Positions 7,424-8,061 of a stretch of DNA of 8,061 bases are shown piece after piece. This DNA comes from Bacteroidota bacterium (lineage in GTDB: Bacteria; Bacteroidota; Bacteroidia; Chitinophagales; Chitinophagaceae). The stretch's first letter is position 1; every line of letters starts with the position of its first letter. Under the pieces are notes generated by a model. The model made no database searches. It was not told the origin of the DNA and saw only the letters and a list, made by a program, of their open reading frames with translations. A program made the position numbers and the translations under genes. Location: positions 1-8,061 of the forward strand of contig JAEWIW010000318.1 of NCBI GenBank assembly GCA_023386855.1, in the 5' to 3' direction.

Positions 7424-7447
7424 CAAAAAAATCCTTAACTTGCCCCT

Positions 7448-7657
7448 ATGTACAGGTTATTTTTAATCATCATCGCATTATTTTCCGTGCAGGACCTGGC
7501 TGCACAATGTTCGATCTGCACGAAAACCGCAGCCCAGCTGGGTGAAGAAACAGGTAAAGCACTAAACGCGGGAATCCTATACCTCGCTGCCGCCCCGCTG
7601 TCAATTGTTATCTACCTCGGTTATAGGTGGTGGAAAAATGAAAAGGCAGCCGACTAA
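7448..7657 (+). CDS. Small exported/membrane protein with CxxC motif
   Basis: 69 residues. A signal peptide or first membrane segment (4-15) ends at DLAAQC; the likeliest cut is after A19, leaving an N-terminal Gln, a pattern common in Bacteroidota. The residue before C21 is Gln, so it is not a proper lipobox. Then come CSIC (21-24), a short polar stretch, ALNAGILYLAAAPLSIVIYLGY (38-59, a membrane segment) and a basic/aromatic RWWKNEK tail. The mature protein would be a periplasmic CxxC head on one membrane helix with a cytoplasmic tail. It resembles small conserved Bacteroidota proteins with a CxxC head and a GILYL membrane segment, which I recall from memory as uncharacterised; a redox or metal role is inference from the cysteines. 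Just upstream, TAACTTGC (7436-7443) is a degenerate promoter match that would make the message almost leaderless. No ribosome-binding site is visible. Real gene likely from the ordered signal-head-helix layout. Confidence 0.75.
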   Translation: MYRLFLIIIALFSVQDLAAQCSICTKTAAQLGEETGKALNAGILYLAAAPLSIVIYLGYRWWKNEKAAD

Positions 7658-7700
7658 TTTCCTCCCGGAATAGTGGCTACCTTAAGGGCATATGATATTC

Positions 7701-8061
7701 CTATAATTTAAAGTATTCGTTGGCGTAATTGGCTGGCTTCAGGTTCAGCCATTCCTTTCGGTGTGCCTCGAATTCTTCGTAAGTCAAAGCATTTATCTGC
7801 TCCTTTGTGAAGTTTAATTTATGTTCTGGTTTTCCCCAGGTGATGATGCCTAATCCATGGTCACAATCCAGCACAAAAGCGTTCACATCATCCCTAAGGC
7901 TTTGCATATGAAGGATCACTTTCCATACATCTCCATTCCATGTACCTGCGAAATCCCGGTCCTTCCATTCCTGGAAAGAACAGGCCGCCGCTTTAGTCAA
8001 TGGATTACAGTCGTGCATGATGATCACGCCATCCTTTGACAAATACTCCAGGGTATTCTCC
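7701..8061 (-). CDS. C-terminal part of a probable SAM-dependent methyltransferase
   Basis: The minus-strand frame is open to the right edge: 119 residues plus the stop are visible, beginning ENTLEYLSKDG. The TTG at 8042 is therefore not the start; the N-terminal part with the SAM-binding glycine loop lies outside. What is seen is the second half of a Rossmann-type methyltransferase: YLSKDGVIIMHDCNP (a beta strand ending in HD, as in Methyltransf_24-like enzymes), GTWNGDVWKVILHMQSLR, then DCDHGLGIITWG near the last strands, and a C-terminal helix with EEFEAHRKEWLNL. Such enzymes often act in sugar or surface-polysaccharide modification, but the substrate cannot be told here. It converges on the small CxxC gene with a 43-base gap and no evident terminator. 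The family call rests on the HDCNP/GDVWK/D.G.G pattern only, without the SAM-binding motif. Confidence 0.68.
   Translation of the reverse strand, partial: ENTLEYLSKDGVIIMHDCNPLTKAAACSFQEWKDRDFAGTWNGDVWKVILHMQSLRDDVNAFVLDCDHGLGIITWGKPEHKLNFTKEQINALTYEEFEAHRKEWLNLKPANYANEYFKL

Noticed and set aside
7448..7657. The small CxxC protein as a lipoprotein
   Set aside because: The residue before C21 is Gln, not Gly, Ala or Ser, so the lipobox is not met; cleavage after A19 by signal peptidase I fits better.
7680..7687. CCTTAAGG palindrome in the gap between the last two genes
   Set aside because: Eight bases with no loop or U-tract; expected by chance and too short for a terminator.

Overview
The window reads as ordinary chromosomal DNA from a member of the Bacteroidota, most likely the Chitinophagaceae or a near relative. 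The grounds are a perfect TAnnTTTG promoter element ahead of typA, mostly A-rich or absent Shine-Dalgarno sequences, a cysteine-free Cox15-type heme A synthase, and the general look of the proteins. The family-level placement is inference from resemblance; no search was run. Coding density is high and no stretch above 160 bases lacks a gene.

Layout, left to right: (1) the 3' part of a heme A synthase gene (ctaA/cox15), cut by the left edge; (2) 42 bases further on, same strand, a large membrane-anchored patatin-like phospholipase; (3) a 100-base convergent gap; (4) on the minus strand, a diacylglycerol-kinase-family lipid kinase; (5) a 52-base divergent gap with a candidate promoter; (6) a polytopic acyltransferase of the heparan-alpha-glucosaminide N-acetyltransferase (HGSNAT/DUF5009) type; (7) a 159-base gap with AATTTT tracts, a TACCTTTG promoter and a short leader hairpin; (8) the translational GTPase typA/bipA; (9) a 43-base, very GC-rich perfect palindrome; (10) a 69-residue exported or membrane protein with a CxxC motif; (11) on the minus strand, the 3' end of a gene that looks like a SAM-dependent methyltransferase, cut by the right edge.

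The genes do not form one pathway. Genes 1, 2, 4 and 6 act at or in the cytoplasmic membrane (heme A for terminal oxidases, lipid hydrolysis, lipid phosphorylation, sugar acylation), while typA is a ribosome-associated stress GTPase. The phospholipase and the lipid kinase face each other and could both bear on phospholipid turnover, but they are not co-transcribed.

I found no convincing new multi-gene system. The most anomalous stretch is the palindrome at 7381-7423, built from three copies of a 9-base palindromic core at an exact 13-base spacing. It looks like a mobile or REP-like intergenic repeat rather than a standard terminator. Second are the small CxxC protein just after it and the membrane-fused patatin.
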